From Pseudomonadota bacterium (GTDB lineage: Bacteria; Pseudomonadota; Gammaproteobacteria; Burkholderiales; Thiobacillaceae), in the NCBI GenBank assembly GCA_021821425.1, contig JAKACL010000137.1:1-7761 (forward strand): a DNA stretch of 7,761 nt, read 5' to 3'. Position numbers and translations under genes: made by a program. The number at the start of each line of letters is the position of its first letter. Position 1 is the first letter of the stretch. Positions 6,761-7,761 of this stretch are shown here, one piece after another. Below the pieces are notes generated by a model. It was not told the DNA's origin. It saw only the letters and a list, made by a program, of their open reading frames with translations, and did not search any database.

Positions 6761-6955
6761 TTACTTTGTGAGGATCAGCTTGCCGTTCTTGGTGATGCGC
6801 AGGCGGTAGGTTTCGTCTCCATGGGCGATCTGGATTTCCTGCCGCCCCTCGAACAAACGGTCCGCAGGAATCGGATGCGGCAGCCGGATGCGCGCGTCCG
6901 GCTCCGTTGCATTGCGGACGAGTGGGCGGGAATGCTCGGGTTGGCCGGGTTTCAT
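6761..6955 (-). CDS. hemP: HemP/HmuP-family small iron-uptake protein
   Basis: This 64-residue protein belongs to the hemin uptake protein HemP family (PF10636). The conserved C-terminal half is clear: RLFEGRQEIQIAHGDETYRL (33-52) followed by RITKNGKLILTK (53-64), with the typical LILTK end. Homologues (HmuP) in Bradyrhizobium and Burkholderia act as small regulators that promote expression of a TonB-dependent heme receptor gene; the name does not mean it binds heme as a transporter. It is the first gene after the Fur-box promoter, with the ATG 29 nt from the box. Its ribosome binding site is weak (GGAT about 7 nt upstream). No heme-uptake genes follow in this window; the receptor downstream is siderophore-type, so HemP may act on that receptor gene. 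The N-terminal 25 residues are variable and Pro-rich. Confidence 0.9.
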   Translation of the reverse strand: MKPGQPEHSRPLVRNATEPDARIRLPHPIPADRLFEGRQEIQIAHGDETYRLRITKNGKLILTK

Positions 6956-6982
6956 GAATGCGATCCAGTATCGAATACGCGA

Positions 6983-7010
6983 ATAATAATGATTCTCAAT
7001 AATAAATCAA
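6983..7010 (-). promoter_or_regulatory. Sigma70-type promoter of the hemP-siderophore operon
   Basis: On the minus strand, TTGATT (7010-7005, -35-like, four of six matches to TTGACA) is followed after 16 nt by TATTAT (6988-6983, -10-like, five of six matches to TATAAT). Transcription would then start near 6976, leaving a leader of about 20 nt before the hemP ATG. The Fur-like box fills the spacer, so repressor binding would block RNA polymerase. Confidence 0.6.
6985..7003. promoter_or_regulatory. Fur box
   Basis: The 19-bp sequence reads ATTATTGAGAATCATTATT on the minus strand and matches the classical Fur consensus GATAATGATAATCATTATC at 14 of 19 positions by my count. The core GAGAATCATTAT is typical of iron-regulated hemP and receptor promoters. 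It lies between the -35 and -10 elements, as expected for iron-dependent repression of the whole downstream operon. Confidence 0.8.
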
Positions 7011-7165
7011 GCGCAGCTACAAAAAATATGCGCAGGGCGTGCATAGAACGGGGCGAGAAGCCCCAGGAGCGTGCTTTCCCGGCTCAGGAAGACAAAGCGG
7101 ACGCTGCATGCACGCAGACGCGGGCAAGCAGCCGGGGCAGGGCAGGATTCATGCGGGAAGCAGGC

Positions 7166-7597
7166 TCAGGGCGCGGAGGCGTCGCGCGGGTCGGTGACGA
7201 AGCCGAGTTTCACCAGGCCGGCGCGCGACGCGTCGGCCATGATGCGGGCGACGTGGCGATACGCGAGGTCGCCGTCGGCGCGCAGGTGGATTTCCGGCTG
7301 CGGCGCCTGCTGTGCAGCGGCGGCCATGCGCGCCCGCCAGGTCTCGGCGTCGACCGCTTCGGTGTCCCAGTACACCGTGCCGTCGGCCTGGATCGACAAC
7401 TGGATCGTGTCCGCCTGCGGCGGGCTGGGCTGGCTCGCGGCCTGCGGCAGGTCGAGCTTGATCGCATGGGTCAGGAGCGGCGCGGTGATGATGAAAATAA
7501 TCAGCAGCACCAGCATCACGTCGATCAGCGGAATCATGTTGATTTCCGCGATGTCCTGCGAGCGCCCGCCGGAATGGAGTCCGCCGAAGGCCATCAT
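7166..7597 (-). CDS. exbD: ExbD, TonB-complex energy transducer
   Basis: This 143-residue inner-membrane protein works with ExbB to use the proton gradient to energise TonB, which powers outer-membrane receptors such as the one downstream. A short cytoplasmic N-terminus (1-20) is followed by a single transmembrane helix (about 22-42) carrying Asp26 in [11 protein letters not shown], equivalent to the essential Asp25 of E. coli ExbD. The rest is a periplasmic domain (about 60-135). Length and layout are normal. The start at 7597 is one of two adjacent ATGs, preceded by AAGGGG, and it overlaps the exbB stop by 4 nt (ATGA). It is the last gene of its unit: 210 nt separate it from hemP. TolR is the closest alternative, but the iron neighbourhood favours ExbD. 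Confidence 0.9.
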   Translation of the reverse strand: MMAFGGLHSGGRSQDIAEINMIPLIDVMLVLLIIFIITAPLLTHAIKLDLPQAASQPSPPQADTIQLSIQADGTVYWDTEAVDAETWRARMAAAAQQAPQPEIHLRADGDLAYRHVARIMADASRAGLVKLGFVTDPRDASAP

Positions 7598-7761
7598 GCG
7601 CCCCTTGCGGCAGGGTCGGGTTTCGCCCCCTGCTCCTGGGCGCGCACGCCGGTCGACATGAAAGCGAACAGGTCATGCGCAAAGCCGTCGAGTTCGTTCA
7701 AGATCATCCGGTTCGAGCGGTTGAAGAAGTTGTAGGCGAGCACGGCAGGAATGGCGACCGC
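7594..7761 (-). CDS. exbB: ExbB, C-terminal end (partial)
   Basis: The frame runs from the right edge of the window to a TGA overlapping the exbD start and gives the last 55 residues of a MotA/TolQ/ExbB-family proton channel protein. [13 protein letters not shown] is the end of the last transmembrane helix, and [19 protein letters not shown] is the cytoplasmic helix typical of the ExbB C-terminus. A charged tail of about 15 residues follows. The start and first helices lie outside the window. ExbB forms the oligomeric ring that holds the ExbD helix in the inner membrane. Pairing with exbD and the nearby iron operon favour ExbB over TolQ. Confidence 0.88.
   Translation of the reverse strand, partial: AVAIPAVLAYNFFNRSNRMILNELDGFAHDLFAFMSTGVRAQEQGAKPDPAARGA

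Larger units (their letters stand above)
6956..7165. other. Intergenic region between exbD and hemP
   Basis: This 210-nt gap separates the exbBD unit from the iron operon. The hemP-proximal part (about 6968-7030) is strikingly AT-rich against a GC-rich background and carries the promoter and Fur-like box. The exbD-proximal part holds a short GGGGC/GCCCC hairpin at 7050-7064, but the T-run on the minus strand (7026-7021) lies 23 nt beyond it, so I do not call a terminator. I see no coding sequence or RNA gene here. Confidence 0.7.

Noticed and set aside
7021..7064. Possible terminator after exbD (GGGGC/GCCCC hairpin plus T-run on the minus strand)
   Set aside because: The stem is only 5 bp and the T-run is 23 nt away, so it lacks intrinsic-terminator geometry.
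6725..7735. Plus-strand frame of 336 codons across exbD and hemP
   Set aside because: It runs antisense through two recognised genes and the promoter, and the product has no family features.
1..7761. CRISPR arrays, tRNA or rRNA genes, insertion sequences, attachment sites
   Set aside because: Reading both strands I saw no spaced direct repeats, tRNA-like cloverleaf, transposase or terminal inverted repeats.

Overview
The window is a GC-rich piece of a bacterial chromosome, and every gene I can support lies on the minus strand, so transcription runs from the right end to the left. GC-rich codon use, an ExbB/ExbD pair, a HemP-type small protein and an iron-regulated siderophore locus fit a Gram-negative proteobacterium. 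A betaproteobacterium such as the Azoarcus/Thauera group is my guess, not something proved by the sequence.

Right end (7761 to 7166): the C-terminal end of ExbB and a complete ExbD, two parts of the TonB energising complex of the inner membrane, overlapping by 4 nt. Next comes a 210-nt intergenic stretch with a clear AT-rich promoter. Its -10/-35 spacer holds a 19-bp Fur-box-like sequence at 6985-7003.

From that promoter a compact train of genes runs leftwards: hemP (64 aa); an unrecognised 80-aa Cys/His-rich protein; a peroxiredoxin lacking both the usual active-site arginine and the usual resolving cysteine; an unrecognised 81-aa protein with a hydrophobic N-terminus; a FecA-like TonB-dependent receptor; an ATP-grasp ligase; an IucA/IucC-type NIS siderophore synthetase; and the start of an MFS exporter. 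Gaps after hemP are 70, 11, 13, 11 and 11 nt, and then two 4-nt overlaps, which suggests a single operon.

The order ATP-grasp, NIS synthetase, MFS exporter next to a FecA-type receptor matches the vibrioferrin (pvsABC-pvuA) type of carboxylate siderophore locus. pvsD, pvsE and an uptake permease would be expected to the left of the window. The model is that citrate-based siderophore is made by the ligase and synthetase, exported by the MFS protein, taken back up as ferric complex by the receptor using ExbB-ExbD-TonB energy, and repressed by Fur when iron is plentiful.

The least explained parts are the three-gene cassette (80 aa, aberrant peroxiredoxin, 81 aa) between hemP and the receptor, and an in-frame TAG that closes the exporter reading frame after 170 codons, at the left edge.
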